From an uncultured bacterium (GTDB taxonomy: Bacteria > Oederibacteriota > PGYV01 > Palsa-1178): a DNA stretch of 64,000 nt. Position 1 is the stretch's first letter. Every line of letters begins with the position of its first letter. The translations under genes and the position numbers were made by a program. Shown in pieces: positions 17,016 through 25,486 of this stretch. A model generated the notes under the pieces. That model was given only the letters and a program-made list of their open reading frames with translations, was not told the origin of the DNA and did no database searches. The stretch spans positions 124,001 through 188,000 of the forward strand of contig CALAOR010000077.1 in assembly GCA_937889595.1 (NCBI GenBank), written 5' to 3'.

Positions 17016-18185
17016 TTAAATCCTGTTTTTCAATATCTTTATTTGATACCAGGCATCAACGGCTATAAACAATAAAAATCCAAAGTCTATATCGCCGCTT
17101 AATACCCGCCTGTACTGGCGCTCATTGCAGCAGCGCAGCACCCTGACACCTTTGTCCATTATGAAATCATTCATGGAAACCACCTTCATTATTTTTTGTA
17201 TAAAATACAGGAATTTGAAATTTTTGTAATGTTTTTTTCTCCAGGCCCTGCCGTATGTGTGTATGCGCTTTAAATCGCCCGATAAAAACGCCTGTTTTAT
17301 GGACGCTGCGGCTTCCGTTGACGCGTCGAGTATGAACCTTATGCCCTCGCCTAAAAGCGGGCTTGCCTGGTGCGCACTGTCACCCAATATCATGATATTA
17401 CCTTTTACAAACCTGCCGAGCGGCCTGCCCGTACGCAGTGCCGCAAAATTCTTCGCAATTGACCTGTGTTTGCATATCCCGGAAATATTTCTTTTGTTCC
17501 ACATCTCCGCAAATATTTCATTTATCTTATGGAAAAGTTTTGGTTTGATAAGGCCCACTCCCGTGATTGCCTGCTGCCTGGAATTCGGAAATACCCAGCC
17601 ATACCCGCCTCCCAAGTTCCCTCCGGTGTACAGGAAAACAGTCCTTAAATCGTCTTTTAGGGGTACCAGGTGTTCCACTCCGAGGGCCATGACGCTTTTT
17701 TTAGGCGTCAAACCCGCTTTTCTGCCCAGGACAGCGGCTGTTCCCGTGCAATCAACATAGATATCGGCAATTGCCTCAACCTGCCTTCCATGGTCCAGGT
17801 AACTGATGCCTGTGATTCTTCCATGCCTGTATCCTGCGGACTTCACCTCGCAGCCGTAGCGGATTTTTATATTTTCATCTTTTAGTGCGGCGCTTTCCAT
17901 CCAGTTATAAAGTTTAACCCTGTCTATCACGTAACAACCGCTGATATTTTTAGTGCAGGATATATTTTTAGAACAAAAAACCGCCTTATCTATGGCATGC
18001 AAAAACTCTCCCGGTATACCGGATTCATCCACGTTCATGAAAGTGCCCGAGGAATAATACCGCACCTCACCGGCGCTTTTTTTCCTGTCTATCACGAGGA
18101 CCGATAATCCGGATCCCGCAAGCTCTTTTGCCAGGCTTAAACCCGCAAGCCCTGCCCCGGCTATAATTACGTTGTATTTTTTCAT
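17016..18185 (-). CDS. FAD-dependent oxidoreductase, geranylgeranyl reductase family
   Basis: The 389-residue protein begins with the FAD-binding Rossmann motif (IIAGAGLAGLSLAKELAGSG, then VLVIDRK) and has the second dinucleotide signature ILGDSAHQASPLLGEGI near residue 280, as in geranylgeranyl reductases and related para-hydroxybenzoate hydroxylase-fold enzymes. Archaeal relatives saturate isoprenoid lipids and plant ones make phytol; bacterial ones act on quinone side chains or carotenoids, or are uncharacterised. The C-terminal 80 residues contain basic and aromatic patches that may touch the membrane. The function here is open. Start ATG 18185 fits the Rossmann strand directly. Confidence 0.82.
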   Translation of the reverse strand: MKKYNVIIAGAGLAGLSLAKELAGSGLSVLVIDRKKSAGEVRYYSSGTFMNVDESGIPGEFLHAIDKAVFCSKNISCTKNISGCYVIDRVKLYNWMESAALKDENIKIRYGCEVKSAGYRHGRITGISYLDHGRQVEAIADIYVDCTGTAAVLGRKAGLTPKKSVMALGVEHLVPLKDDLRTVFLYTGGNLGGGYGWVFPNSRQQAITGVGLIKPKLFHKINEIFAEMWNKRNISGICKHRSIAKNFAALRTGRPLGRFVKGNIMILGDSAHQASPLLGEGIRFILDASTEAAASIKQAFLSGDLKRIHTYGRAWRKKHYKNFKFLYFIQKIMKVVSMNDFIMDKGVRVLRCCNERQYRRVLSGDIDFGFLLFIAVDAWYQIKILKNRI

Positions 18186-18213
18186 ATTTTATATTATATC
18201 ACAACTGGGGTTG

Positions 18214-18345
18214 GGCAATTAAAAATTAAAAATGCAAAATTAATAATTATCGTCTATGCTCGTCGCTTAAGCTCCTCGCATTATTATAATAAAGCGCGGA
18301 GCGCCACCATAATTTTAAATTTTTAATTTTGAATTTTTAATTGCC
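18214..18345. repeat. AT-rich inverted-repeat (MITE-like) element
   Basis: GGCAATTAAAAATT at 18214 and AATTTTTAATTGCC at 18332-18345 are the ends of arms about 38 bases long, separated by about 55 bases (CGTCTATGCTCGTCGC ... AAGCGCGGAGCGCC). There is no open frame inside. A related half copy lies at 11131-11155. The right end overlaps the -35 box of comM, so the element supplies part of that promoter. Confidence 0.6.
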
Positions 18346-18368
18346 TTTATCAGAATTTGTTATATAAT
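18341..18368 (+). promoter_or_regulatory. Probable promoter of comM
   Basis: TTGCCT (18341-18346), 16 bases, TATAAT (18363-18368). The -35 box lies in the end of the inverted-repeat element. The start would be near 18375, with GAGGGG before ATG 18414. Confidence 0.5.
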
Positions 18369-18413
18369 ATCCAACATAGGTAGTTACACTTTTATAGAGG
18401 GGTGTTCTCACAA

Positions 18414-19958
18414 ATGTTAAGCAAAGTTAAGTCTGCCGCTATTTTAGGTATTGACGCGTATGAGGTTGAAGTTGAAGTGGACATATCGCCCGGGCTCCCG
18501 GGTTTTTCCGTAGTGGGCCTTCCGGACACATCGGTCAAAGAAAGCAAGGACCGCGTGAAGTCTGCGGTAAATAACTCAGAATACCGGTTCCCTCCCAACA
18601 AAAAAATCACGATAAATCTGTCTCCCGCTGACAGGAAAAAAGAAGGCCCTTCTTTTGACCTTCCCATCGCCGTAGGCATAATGGCCGCGGACGGCCTGAT
18701 AAACCATGACAAGCTGGAAGATTACCTTATTATAGGCGAACTCTCGCTTGACGGTTCCATCAACGCAGTTAAAGGCTGTCTGTCCATAGCCCTGCTTGCC
18801 CGGGAAATGGGTTATAAAGGCGTGATATTGCCCATGGCAAACGCGGATGAAGCGGCTGTTGTGGAAGGCATGGATATAATACCCGTGGAAAACCTGAAAA
18901 TAATAATCAATTTTTTAAATAACATATGCGGGATACCCCCCCATCATATAGACATGGTTGAGGTTTTCTCCAAAGCATCGGTGTATAACGTGGACTTTTC
19001 AGAAGTTAAGGGCCAGCAGTACATAAAACGCGCGCTGGAAATATCAGCCGCAGGCGGCCATAACCTGCTAATGATAGGCCCGCCAGGGTCCGGTAAAACC
19101 ATGCTGGCAAGGCGCTTCCCCTCCATATTGCCCGATATGAACCTCGAAGAAGCGATTGAAACCACCAAAATACACAGCGTATCTGGCCTTATGAGGGAAA
19201 AATCCGCCCTAATAGCCACCCGCCCGTTCCGCTCCCCGCATCACACCATATCAGACGCCGGGCTTATAGGAGGAGGGGCCATACCAAGGCCAGGCGAAGT
19301 TTCGCTGTCGCATAACGGTGTGTTGTTCCTGGATGAGCTTCCGGAATTTAACAGGAACGTGCTTGAGGTCCTGCGCCAGCCGTTAGAGGACGGCATGGTG
19401 ACGATAAGCCGCGCCGCGACGTCAATTACATATCCCTCGCGGTTCATGATGCTTGCGGCCATGAACCCCTGTGCCTGCGGCTACTTCACGCACCCCACAA
19501 AAGCCTGCTCATGTTCACCTCAGCAGAGGGAAAAATACATAAGCAAAATATCAGGCCCGCTGCTTGACAGGATAGATATTCACGTGGACGTCCCGGTTGT
19601 GCAGTACAACGAACTGGTATCAAAAGTTGAGGCCGAATCCTCGGAAGTCATAAGGCAGCGAGTAAACAACGCCAGGAAAATCCAGGAAGCGCGCTTTAAA
19701 GGCACAAAAATATATTTCAACGCCCACATGGGCCCGAAACACCTAAGAAAATACTGCCAGCTGGATGCGGACTCGCAGGGCCTGCTGAAAAACGCGATAG
19801 AAAGCCTGGGACTCTCCGCAAGGGCTTATGACAGGATATTAAAAGTGAGCAGGACGATTGCGGATCTGGAGCAGGCGGAGAATATATCGACATCAAACAT
19901 AGCCGAGGCGATACAGTACAGGTCACTGGATCGGGATTATTGGAAGGTCGGGGTTTAA
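18414..19958 (+). CDS. comM: ComM/YifB family Mg-chelatase-like AAA+ ATPase
   Basis: A hexameric AAA+ helicase which, in naturally competent bacteria, promotes branch migration during integration of incoming DNA. The protein is 514 residues from ATG 18414; the family start [20 protein letters not shown] fits this better than the GTG four codons upstream. The order is an N-terminal Lon-like domain, Walker A GPPGSGKT near residue 215, Walker [10 protein letters not shown], arginine finger and sensor region, a four-Cys zinc-like patch ([17 protein letters not shown]), and the C-terminal Mg-chelatase domain ending in YWKVGV. Displaced copies of its last 92 bases occur at 22601-22692 and, deleted, at 24627-24671. 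Confidence 0.96.
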   Translation: MLSKVKSAAILGIDAYEVEVEVDISPGLPGFSVVGLPDTSVKESKDRVKSAVNNSEYRFPPNKKITINLSPADRKKEGPSFDLPIAVGIMAADGLINHDKLEDYLIIGELSLDGSINAVKGCLSIALLAREMGYKGVILPMANADEAAVVEGMDIIPVENLKIIINFLNNICGIPPHHIDMVEVFSKASVYNVDFSEVKGQQYIKRALEISAAGGHNLLMIGPPGSGKTMLARRFPSILPDMNLEEAIETTKIHSVSGLMREKSALIATRPFRSPHHTISDAGLIGGGAIPRPGEVSLSHNGVLFLDELPEFNRNVLEVLRQPLEDGMVTISRAATSITYPSRFMMLAAMNPCACGYFTHPTKACSCSPQQREKYISKISGPLLDRIDIHVDVPVVQYNELVSKVEAESSEVIRQRVNNARKIQEARFKGTKIYFNAHMGPKHLRKYCQLDADSQGLLKNAIESLGLSARAYDRILKVSRTIADLEQAENISTSNIAEAIQYRSLDRDYWKVGV

Positions 19959-20011
19959 ATACAATCCAAATATTTTATCAATGCTCAATCCTGGTCTGGT
20001 ACGGTTTCTGG

Positions 20012-22441
20012 TTACCGTATTATGAAAATCTTCCCTTTCCTAACCTGCCCGCTGGTCAGATTATTTATTACATAATAATATATCCCCGGCGACACTGTCG
20101 CGCCTTCATTATTCCTTAGATCCCATTTCACTGTTATATCCACGCAGTACATGCTCCTCACTTTTTCCCCGGACAGCGTGTATATGTTCACATTTGAGCC
20201 GGGCGTTATGTTCGTGAATTTCATTTCCCTGACCCGGCCTGATTCACTGAACGGGTTCGGGAAGACCACGGGCACGGCGCCGGGATAAAACGACTGGTTC
20301 GACGTCACGGCCGGGTGCCTGTCAGCAGGCGTGTTATGCACCGGGTCATTATAATCAGCCATGAAAACATTGGTTATCACCCCGTCCGCCGGCATGCTGC
20401 CTATCTTTACAGTGAGCATTATCCTTGCCGTATCACCGGGGTTTAACACGTATGCAGCGGGCAGTTCCCACAGCAGGTAATTCCCGCTTATTGTCAGGTA
20501 CGCGTCGGATCCCGCCGATACGAAACTCACCCAACCGGGTATGGTGTCCCACACCCTGATATTTTCGGCCGGATACGCGTCGTTATTCGTCAGCTCCAGC
20601 GTGTATGTGTATTCCGCCCCAGGCGCCATGTCCTCGCCAATCGCGGTCTTGTGTGCTGTAAGCACGACATCGTAAACAAGCGGCTGGGTGCAGGTTATCG
20701 TCGGCGAATACGTAACCGACGCGCTTTGTGTCGCTGTGAATGTATTCGACATAGCCGCAGTAAACGTCCCGGTCGCGGAGAGCGTGTTCGTACCGGTTTG
20801 TGCGGCTGTTGGCGTGCCTGTATATGTGGGCGTGGCAATATATGTATTTGTCACGCTGTTTACCGCAGTCCATGTATGCGTGGGCGTAACAGTCCTTGTG
20901 TATGTACCGGTGCTTGTTGCGCTGAAAGTCAGCGTTGCTGTATGCGTTGGAGTCACGGTGCAAGTGTTCGTTATTGTCGGCGTTTCCGTGGCCGTATTCA
21001 TGGAGGTTGTGGTTATCGTAGACGTGGCCGAGTATGTGGGCGTGTGTGAATTCGTAGACGTAAAAGTCATTGTATTCGTGGAAGAAGAAGACGGGGAATT
21101 TGTGGCCGTAGGTGTTCTTGTTATTGTAATTGTATTAGTTTGTGATGGTGTTATGGTTAATGTAAAGGTTTTCGTAATTGTATTCGTAATTGTTTTGGTT
21201 GGCGATGCCGTATAAGTAGGCGTTATGGTCGGGGAAACCATGCAAAACACAAATATGCCGTTTCCCTGGTCCGATGTCATGAATAATTTATTTTCCGCAA
21301 CGGCAGGCGAACAAAGGTCAACAGCTTCAGCGCCGTTGTTTGAAGGCAAAGCATATTGCCATTCTATAATTCCGCTTGTTATGTTGATCCCGTAAAGCGT
21401 ATTATTTTGATCGCCGATATATAAATATCCGTTTGCTACGGCAGGCGATGAATACGCGATATTGTTTAAAGTTACTGGAAAATTTGCCGCGCCCGCCCCT
21501 GTTGCCGCGTCCCAGGCATATACTTTATTATCCGACGAACCTATATATACTATACCGTTTGCTATGGCCGGCGATGAATAAATAAAGTTTGCGCTTACAG
21601 AAAAAGCAGATGCCCCATTTACCGCGTTCCAGGCATATAAGTTGTTATCCGACGAACCTATATATACTATACCGTTTGCTATGGCCGGCGACGAAAAAAT
21701 AAAATTGCCTGTACTTGCAGGAAACCCCGCAACAGGACCCCCGGTTGCCGCGTTCCAGGCATATAATTTGTTATCCGACGAACCTACATAAACTATTCCA
21801 TTTGCTACGGCCGGTGATGACATGATAATACCGCCTGTACTTACAGGAAACCCCGCAACAGGAACTCCGGTTGCCGCGTTCCAGGCATATAAGTTATTAT
21901 CATTCGAGCCTGCGTAAACTATCCCATTTACTATGGCCGGTGATGGAAAAACATAATTACCCGTACTTACAGGAAACCCCGCAACAGGAACCCCGGTTGC
22001 CGCGTTCCAGGCATATAAGTTGCCATCCGACGAACCTGCATAAACTATATTATTTGCTACGGCCGGTGATGACTCTAATTGCCCGCCTGCACTCACTGGA
22101 AACCCTGCAATAGGAGCCCCGGTTGCCGTGTCCCAGGCATATAATTTGCCATCCATTGAGCCCACATAAACTATGCCATTTGCTACAACTGGTGACGACT
22201 CTTCCATAACATGTACCCCTGCTCCCCCCCAGTTTACATGAGACCACAGCAGCGCCAGCGGAGGCTTTAACGCCGAAGACGGGTTGTATCTTGTGCCTGT
22301 ATCAACATTTCCCGCCGTACTTATTGTGCCGTGCCTGTCTGCCCAGACATCGGCATGCAAATATGATGAAATACACAGGATATTTGTAAGCAATATGAAA
22401 ATGACAGCGTATATTTTATTGCAAAATCCGTCTTTAAGCAA
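20012..22441 (-). CDS. Secreted PQQ-like beta-propeller surface protein with Thr-rich stalk
   Basis: The protein is about 809 residues from the likely TTG start (RBS AAGGGGGG five bases upstream), the same start as its paralogue. Signal peptide: residues 1-31, cleavage after LHA. Eight near-identical PQQ/WD-like blades of about 40 residues follow (SSPAVANGIVYVGSSDNKLY, WNAATG, AGFPVSTG), then a Thr/Ser-rich TPT stalk of about 170 residues. Next is a DUF11-type Ig-like domain (TYTLELTNNDAYPAENIRVW) and a FlgD-like C-terminal domain (FPNPFSESGRVREMKF ... PGIYYYVIN ... RKGKIFII). Such C-termini act in surface sorting in related phyla. An adhesive or binding surface role is inferred. Its 3' end faces the comM 3' end. 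Confidence 0.88.
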   Translation of the reverse strand: MLKDGFCNKIYAVIFILLTNILCISSYLHADVWADRHGTISTAGNVDTGTRYNPSSALKPPLALLWSHVNWGGAGVHVMEESSPVVANGIVYVGSMDGKLYAWDTATGAPIAGFPVSAGGQLESSPAVANNIVYAGSSDGNLYAWNAATGVPVAGFPVSTGNYVFPSPAIVNGIVYAGSNDNNLYAWNAATGVPVAGFPVSTGGIIMSSPAVANGIVYVGSSDNKLYAWNAATGGPVAGFPASTGNFIFSSPAIANGIVYIGSSDNNLYAWNAVNGASAFSVSANFIYSSPAIANGIVYIGSSDNKVYAWDAATGAGAANFPVTLNNIAYSSPAVANGYLYIGDQNNTLYGINITSGIIEWQYALPSNNGAEAVDLCSPAVAENKLFMTSDQGNGIFVFCMVSPTITPTYTASPTKTITNTITKTFTLTITPSQTNTITITRTPTATNSPSSSSTNTMTFTSTNSHTPTYSATSTITTTSMNTATETPTITNTCTVTPTHTATLTFSATSTGTYTRTVTPTHTWTAVNSVTNTYIATPTYTGTPTAAQTGTNTLSATGTFTAAMSNTFTATQSASVTYSPTITCTQPLVYDVVLTAHKTAIGEDMAPGAEYTYTLELTNNDAYPAENIRVWDTIPGWVSFVSAGSDAYLTISGNYLLWELPAAYVLNPGDTARIMLTVKIGSMPADGVITNVFMADYNDPVHNTPADRHPAVTSNQSFYPGAVPVVFPNPFSESGRVREMKFTNITPGSNVNIYTLSGEKVRSMYCVDITVKWDLRNNEGATVSPGIYYYVINNLTSGQVRKGKIFIIR

Positions 22442-22480
22442 TTCGCCCCCCTTAAAACGGTTCGAAATAATAACCAGCAT

Positions 22481-22537
22481 TAAGTATATCCCCTGATTAT
22501 GGCCTTGTCAATGCCTGTCGCCATATATCACTATTAG
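22481..22537. repeat. Upstream flank repeat of PQQ cassette, copy A
   Basis: This stretch (TATATCCCCTGATTATGGCC, then TTGTCAATGCCTGTCGCCA) is almost identical to 24571-24626. Both lie just upstream of a PQQ-propeller gene, so the duplicated unit includes the promoter region. After 22537 the two copies diverge abruptly. Confidence 0.85.
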
Positions 22538-22600
22538 ATATTACTATTAGTTTGGGGTTCAATAACTTTAAATGGCTTATGGACATTCCGTGGCTGGGTA

Positions 22601-22692
22601 TGGAACAGGCGGAGAATATATCGACATCAAACATAGCTGAGGCGATACAGTACTGGTCATTGGACCGGGATTACTGGAAGGTCGGGGTTTAG
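22601..22692 (+). pseudogene. Displaced 3' end of comM, copy 1
   Basis: These 92 bases match the last 92 bases of comM (19867-19958) without gaps, including the stop (TAG here, TAA there). Seven positions differ. In the comM frame five codon changes and the stop change are synonymous, and one is not (Arg to Trp). A neutral copy should not show this bias, so the fragment probably diverged while part of a functional comM gene. It has no start and cannot encode a working protein. Confidence 0.9.
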
Positions 22693-22776
22693 TAGGGGCG
22701 CGACTTGGCGCGCCCGCCTTGCCTTGCATTGCATTGATTTAATGCCCTCGTCGGGCGGGCCGAGTCCCGCCCCTAC
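22692..22776. repeat. GGGGCG palindromic repeat, complete copy
   Basis: The left arm GTAGGGGCGCGACTTGGCGC (22692 onward) and right arm ending GAGTCCCGCCCCTAC (22776) are inverted copies around a central T/G/C-rich spacer. It sits directly after the displaced comM stop. The same element is at 61996-62070, with a half at 12086-12111. It resembles REP/BIME elements and would form a strong RNA hairpin. Confidence 0.8.
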
Positions 22777-22782
22777 AACTAA

Positions 22783-24531
22783 TTACCGTATTATGAAAAT
22801 CTTCCCTTTCCTAACCTGCCCGCTGGTCAGATTATTTATGACATAATAATATATCCCCGGCGACACTGCCGCGCCTTCATTATTCCTTAGATCCCATTTT
22901 ACTGTTATATCCACGCAGTACATGCTCCTCACTCTTTCCCCGGACAGCGTGTATATATTCACATTTGAGTCGGGCGTTATGTTCGTGAATTTCATTTCCC
23001 TGACCCGGCCTGATTCACTGAATGGGTTCGGGAAGACCACAGGCACGGCGCCGGGATAAAACGACTGGTTCGACGTAACAGGCGGGTGCCTGTTAGCCGG
23101 CGTGTTATGCACCGGGTCGTTATAATCAGCCATGAAAACATTGGTTATCACCCCATCCGCCGGCATGCTGCTTATCTTTACCGTGAGCATTATCCTTGCC
23201 GTATCACCGTGGTTTAACACGTATGCCGCAGGAAGTTCCCACAGCAGGTAATTCCCGCTTATTGTCAGATACGCGTCGGATCCCGCCGATACAAAACTCA
23301 CCCAACCGGGTATGGTGTCCCACACCCTGATATTTTCGGCCGGATACGCGTCGTTATTCGTCAGTTCCAGTGTGTAGGTGTATTCCGCTCCAGGCGCTAT
23401 ATCCTCGCCAATAGCGGTCTTGTGTGCTGTAAGCCCGACATCGTAAACAGACGGCTGTGTGCAGGTAATCGTCGGCGAATACGTAGCCGACGCGCCAGGC
23501 GTCGCTGTGAATGTATTTGATATAACCGTATAAGTAGGCGTCATGGTCGGGGAAGCCATACAAAACACAAATATGCCGTTTCCCTGGAACGATGTCATGA
23601 ATAATTTATTTTCCGCAATGGCAGGCGAGCTATAGTCAGCACCTCCTGTAAGGCTGAAGTTTGAAGGTAAAACATATTGCCATTCTATAATTCCGCTTGT
23701 TATGTTGATCCCATTAACCGTATTATTTTGATCGCCGATATATATATATCCGTTTGCTACGGTAGGCGATGACGCGGTAGTATTGCCTGTACTTACAGGA
23801 AACCCCGCAACAGGGATCCCGGTTGACGCGTTCCAAGCATATAAGTTGCCAACATACGAACCTACATAAACTATACCGTTTGCTATGGCCGGCGACGAAT
23901 AACTCCAATAGATAACAGTGCTTGTACTTACAGGAAACCCCGCTACAGGAACTCCGGTTGCCGCGTTCCAGGCATATAAGTTGCCATCATACGAACTTAC
24001 ATAAACTATACCATTTGCTATGGCTGGCGATGACGTGATAATACCGCCTGTACTTACAGGAAACCCCGCAATAGGAACCCCGGTTCCCGCGTTCCAGGCA
24101 TATAAGTTGCCAACATATGAACCTACATAAACTATATTATTTGCTACGGCCGGTGATGACTCAATCCATATCCCGCCTGTACTCACTGGAAACCCTGTAA
24201 TAGGAGCCCCGGTTGCCGTGTCCCAGGCATATAATTTGCCATCCATTGAGCCCACATAAACTATGCCATTTGCTACAACTGGTGACGACTCTTCCATAAC
24301 ATGTACCCCTGCTCCCCCCCAGTTTACATGAGACCACAGCAGCGCCAGCGGAGGCTTTAACGCCGAAGACGGGTTGTATCTTGTGCCTGTATCAACATTT
24401 CCCGCCGTGCTTATTGTGCCGTGCCTGTCTGCCCAGACATCGGCATGCGAATATGATGAAATACACAGGATATTTGCGAGCAACATGAAAATGACAGTGT
24501 ATATTTTATTACAAAATCCGTCTTTATGCAA
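22783..24531 (-). CDS. Secreted PQQ-like beta-propeller surface protein, stalk-less paralogue
   Basis: The 582-residue paralogue of the 20012-22441 protein has the same TTG start, signal peptide and first 75 residues, nearly identical at DNA level. It has six propeller blades instead of eight. The Thr-rich stalk is reduced to about 25 residues: the flanks TPTYT and SNTFTATPGASATYSP remain and the middle is gone. The DUF11-type and FlgD-like C-terminal domains are retained with few changes (SDSNVNIYTLSGERVRSMYC). It is flanked by displaced comM 3' ends on both sides, so it belongs to an older cassette of the same kind. A surface binding protein is inferred. Confidence 0.87.
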   Translation of the reverse strand: MHKDGFCNKIYTVIFMLLANILCISSYSHADVWADRHGTISTAGNVDTGTRYNPSSALKPPLALLWSHVNWGGAGVHVMEESSPVVANGIVYVGSMDGKLYAWDTATGAPITGFPVSTGGIWIESSPAVANNIVYVGSYVGNLYAWNAGTGVPIAGFPVSTGGIITSSPAIANGIVYVSSYDGNLYAWNAATGVPVAGFPVSTSTVIYWSYSSPAIANGIVYVGSYVGNLYAWNASTGIPVAGFPVSTGNTTASSPTVANGYIYIGDQNNTVNGINITSGIIEWQYVLPSNFSLTGGADYSSPAIAENKLFMTSFQGNGIFVFCMASPTMTPTYTVISNTFTATPGASATYSPTITCTQPSVYDVGLTAHKTAIGEDIAPGAEYTYTLELTNNDAYPAENIRVWDTIPGWVSFVSAGSDAYLTISGNYLLWELPAAYVLNHGDTARIMLTVKISSMPADGVITNVFMADYNDPVHNTPANRHPPVTSNQSFYPGAVPVVFPNPFSESGRVREMKFTNITPDSNVNIYTLSGERVRSMYCVDITVKWDLRNNEGAAVSPGIYYYVINNLTSGQVRKGKIFIIR

Positions 24532-24570
24532 TTCGTCCCCCTTAAAACGGTTCGAATAATAACCGGCATT

Positions 24571-24626
24571 AATTATATCCCCTGATTATGGCCTTGTCAA
24601 TGCCTGTCGCCAGATATCACTATTAG
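24571..24626. repeat. Upstream flank repeat of PQQ cassette, copy B
   Basis: This is the partner of 22481-22537. The match ends at CACTATTAG, exactly where the second comM remnant begins (24627). Confidence 0.85.
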
Positions 24627-24671
24627 TTATGACAGGATCTTGAAGGGGATTATCGGAAGGTCGGAGTATAA
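24627..24671 (+). pseudogene. Displaced 3' end of comM, copy 2 (internally deleted)
   Basis: TTATGACAGGATCTTGAAG matches comM codons Y-D-R-I-L-K (about 19828-19847), with three differences, all at third codon positions and silent. It then jumps to GGGATTATCGGAAGGTCGGA, which matches the final D-Y-W-K-V-G-V-stop. About 90 bases between are deleted. The fragment is non-functional and appears to be the oldest displaced end. Confidence 0.8.
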
Positions 24672-24692
24672 AAGTAAAGTCAATTCAAAAGG

Positions 24693-24715
24693 CATCCTTC
24701 GACAGGCTCAGGATG
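24693..24715. other. Short hairpin downstream of AbrB-FliG locus
   Basis: CATCCT and AGGATG pair around TCGACAGGCTC, 5 bases past the stop of the 77-residue frame. The words CTTCGACA-GCTCAGG recur at about 50798-50813. It may be a terminator without a clear U-tract. Confidence 0.35.
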
Positions 24716-24719
24716 TCCG

Positions 24720-24953
24720 TCAGGGACTCCGGAGCAGCATATAGCCGAACGACATTTTCCTATATTTTTCAAGTTCTACTTTAAGGAAATCAACGGCACT
24801 GCCGGACATCTTTCTGTAAATACAGTTCCTATCGTCTTCATTTGCGCCAAGCAACTTGACGATCAGGGGATGCACCCCTGCCGTCTCAGCTTTCCTAAGC
24901 CAATCTCCGGCCTCATCCTCGCGCATTTTATGCAGTCTGGTAAGTGCAGCCAT
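24720..24953 (-). CDS. FliG-like single-repeat protein or frame-shifted second FliG domain
   Basis: The 77-residue frame contains HPLIVKLLGANEDDRNCIYR, then KMSGSAVDFLKVELEKYRK. This is the FliG-type armadillo-like repeat pattern (LA-LKGA-E--REKI-RNMS--A---L-EELE), and it aligns with the C-terminal repeat of the protein encoded just upstream. The frame stays open leftward past the ATG for over 20 codons and overlaps the end of the AbrB-FliG gene in a different phase. A single frameshift would therefore make one protein with two FliG repeats. It may be a separate small gene or the detached tail of a broken one. RBS evidence for ATG 24953 is poor. Confidence 0.5.
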   Translation of the reverse strand: MAALTRLHKMREDEAGDWLRKAETAGVHPLIVKLLGANEDDRNCIYRKMSGSAVDFLKVELEKYRKMSFGYMLLRSP

Positions 24954-25006
24954 GGCACGCCCCCCTATAGCATCAGATTCTGTATACTCTTGATATTCCT
25001 GTCCTT

Positions 25007-25420
25007 TTATTCCCTGATAAGCTCTATGAACGCTTCACTGATCATATTCCTGCTTCTTTCTATTATCAGGTCGCGTGCATTCCCTTTTTCCAGTTTATTG
25101 ACCCTTACCTTGACGTGCTCTTTAACCGGCTCATTAAGATTCCGGTAAACAGTCTCTTTTACGGATTTAGACGCGTCAATTAGGGCTATAATCAGGTCAC
25201 TGGTGCTTACCTTCCTGATCATCCTCTGGATAGTGAGGTCGTCAATTTCCGTTATTGTTTCAAAACCAAATATCTGGTCCGGATCGACCATCCTGCGCAG
25301 AACAATCTTTCCGTCCGTTACATCCAGATCAATTTCCTCCCCAAAGTTAACCTGCTTGAGAATTGCCTGCGGAATCCTGATCCCTTTCGAATTGCCGATT
25401 TCAATTACCTGCTGTCTCAT
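25007..25420 (-). CDS. AbrB/MazE-type DNA-binding domain fused to a FliG-like domain
   Basis: The protein is 137 residues from ATG 25420, chosen for its RBS (AAGGAGGGCAAC) and the canonical domain start. Residues 1-47 form a SpoVT/AbrB swapped-hairpin domain of the MazE type (VIEIGNSKGIRIPQAILKQV, then DGKIVLRR). Residues about 55-137 match the FliG middle/C-terminal repeat: LTIQRMIRKVSTSDLIIALI, then VKETVYRNLNEPVKEHVKVR. In FliG such repeats stack in the flagellar switch ring; here they more likely mediate oligomerisation. No toxin gene of the MazF or PIN type is adjacent, so it is not an ordinary antitoxin. Two GTAATTAC sites flank its -10 box. Confidence 0.82.
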   Translation of the reverse strand: MRQQVIEIGNSKGIRIPQAILKQVNFGEEIDLDVTDGKIVLRRMVDPDQIFGFETITEIDDLTIQRMIRKVSTSDLIIALIDASKSVKETVYRNLNEPVKEHVKVRVNKLEKGNARDLIIERSRNMISEAFIELIRE

Positions 25421-25456
25421 GTTGCCCTCCTTAGTTTTTTGTTGCATAAATACTTC

Positions 25457-25486
25457 GTAATTACATAAAGCATACAATGTAATTAC
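25457..25486. promoter_or_regulatory. Paired GTAATTAC operator candidates
   Basis: The 8-base palindrome GTAATTAC occurs at 25457-25464 and 25479-25486, extended to (C/T)GTAATTACA. The centres are 22 bp apart, about two helical turns, and bracket the -10 box at 25469-25474. The layout suits autoregulation by the AbrB-type product encoded just downstream. Confidence 0.5.

Noticed and set aside
20651-21215. Long plus-strand open frames over the Thr-rich part of the PQQ protein gene
   Set aside because: They are antisense to a simple ACN-type repeat, which rarely makes stops on the other strand, and show no protein-like composition.
21400-22200. Periodic repeats of about 117-120 bases that could look like a CRISPR or satellite array
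   Set aside because: The period equals one propeller blade and the repeats are in frame within the surface protein gene.
24720-25420. Ordinary MazEF-type toxin-antitoxin pair
   Set aside because: The second frame resembles FliG, not MazF, PIN or any toxin I can recognise.
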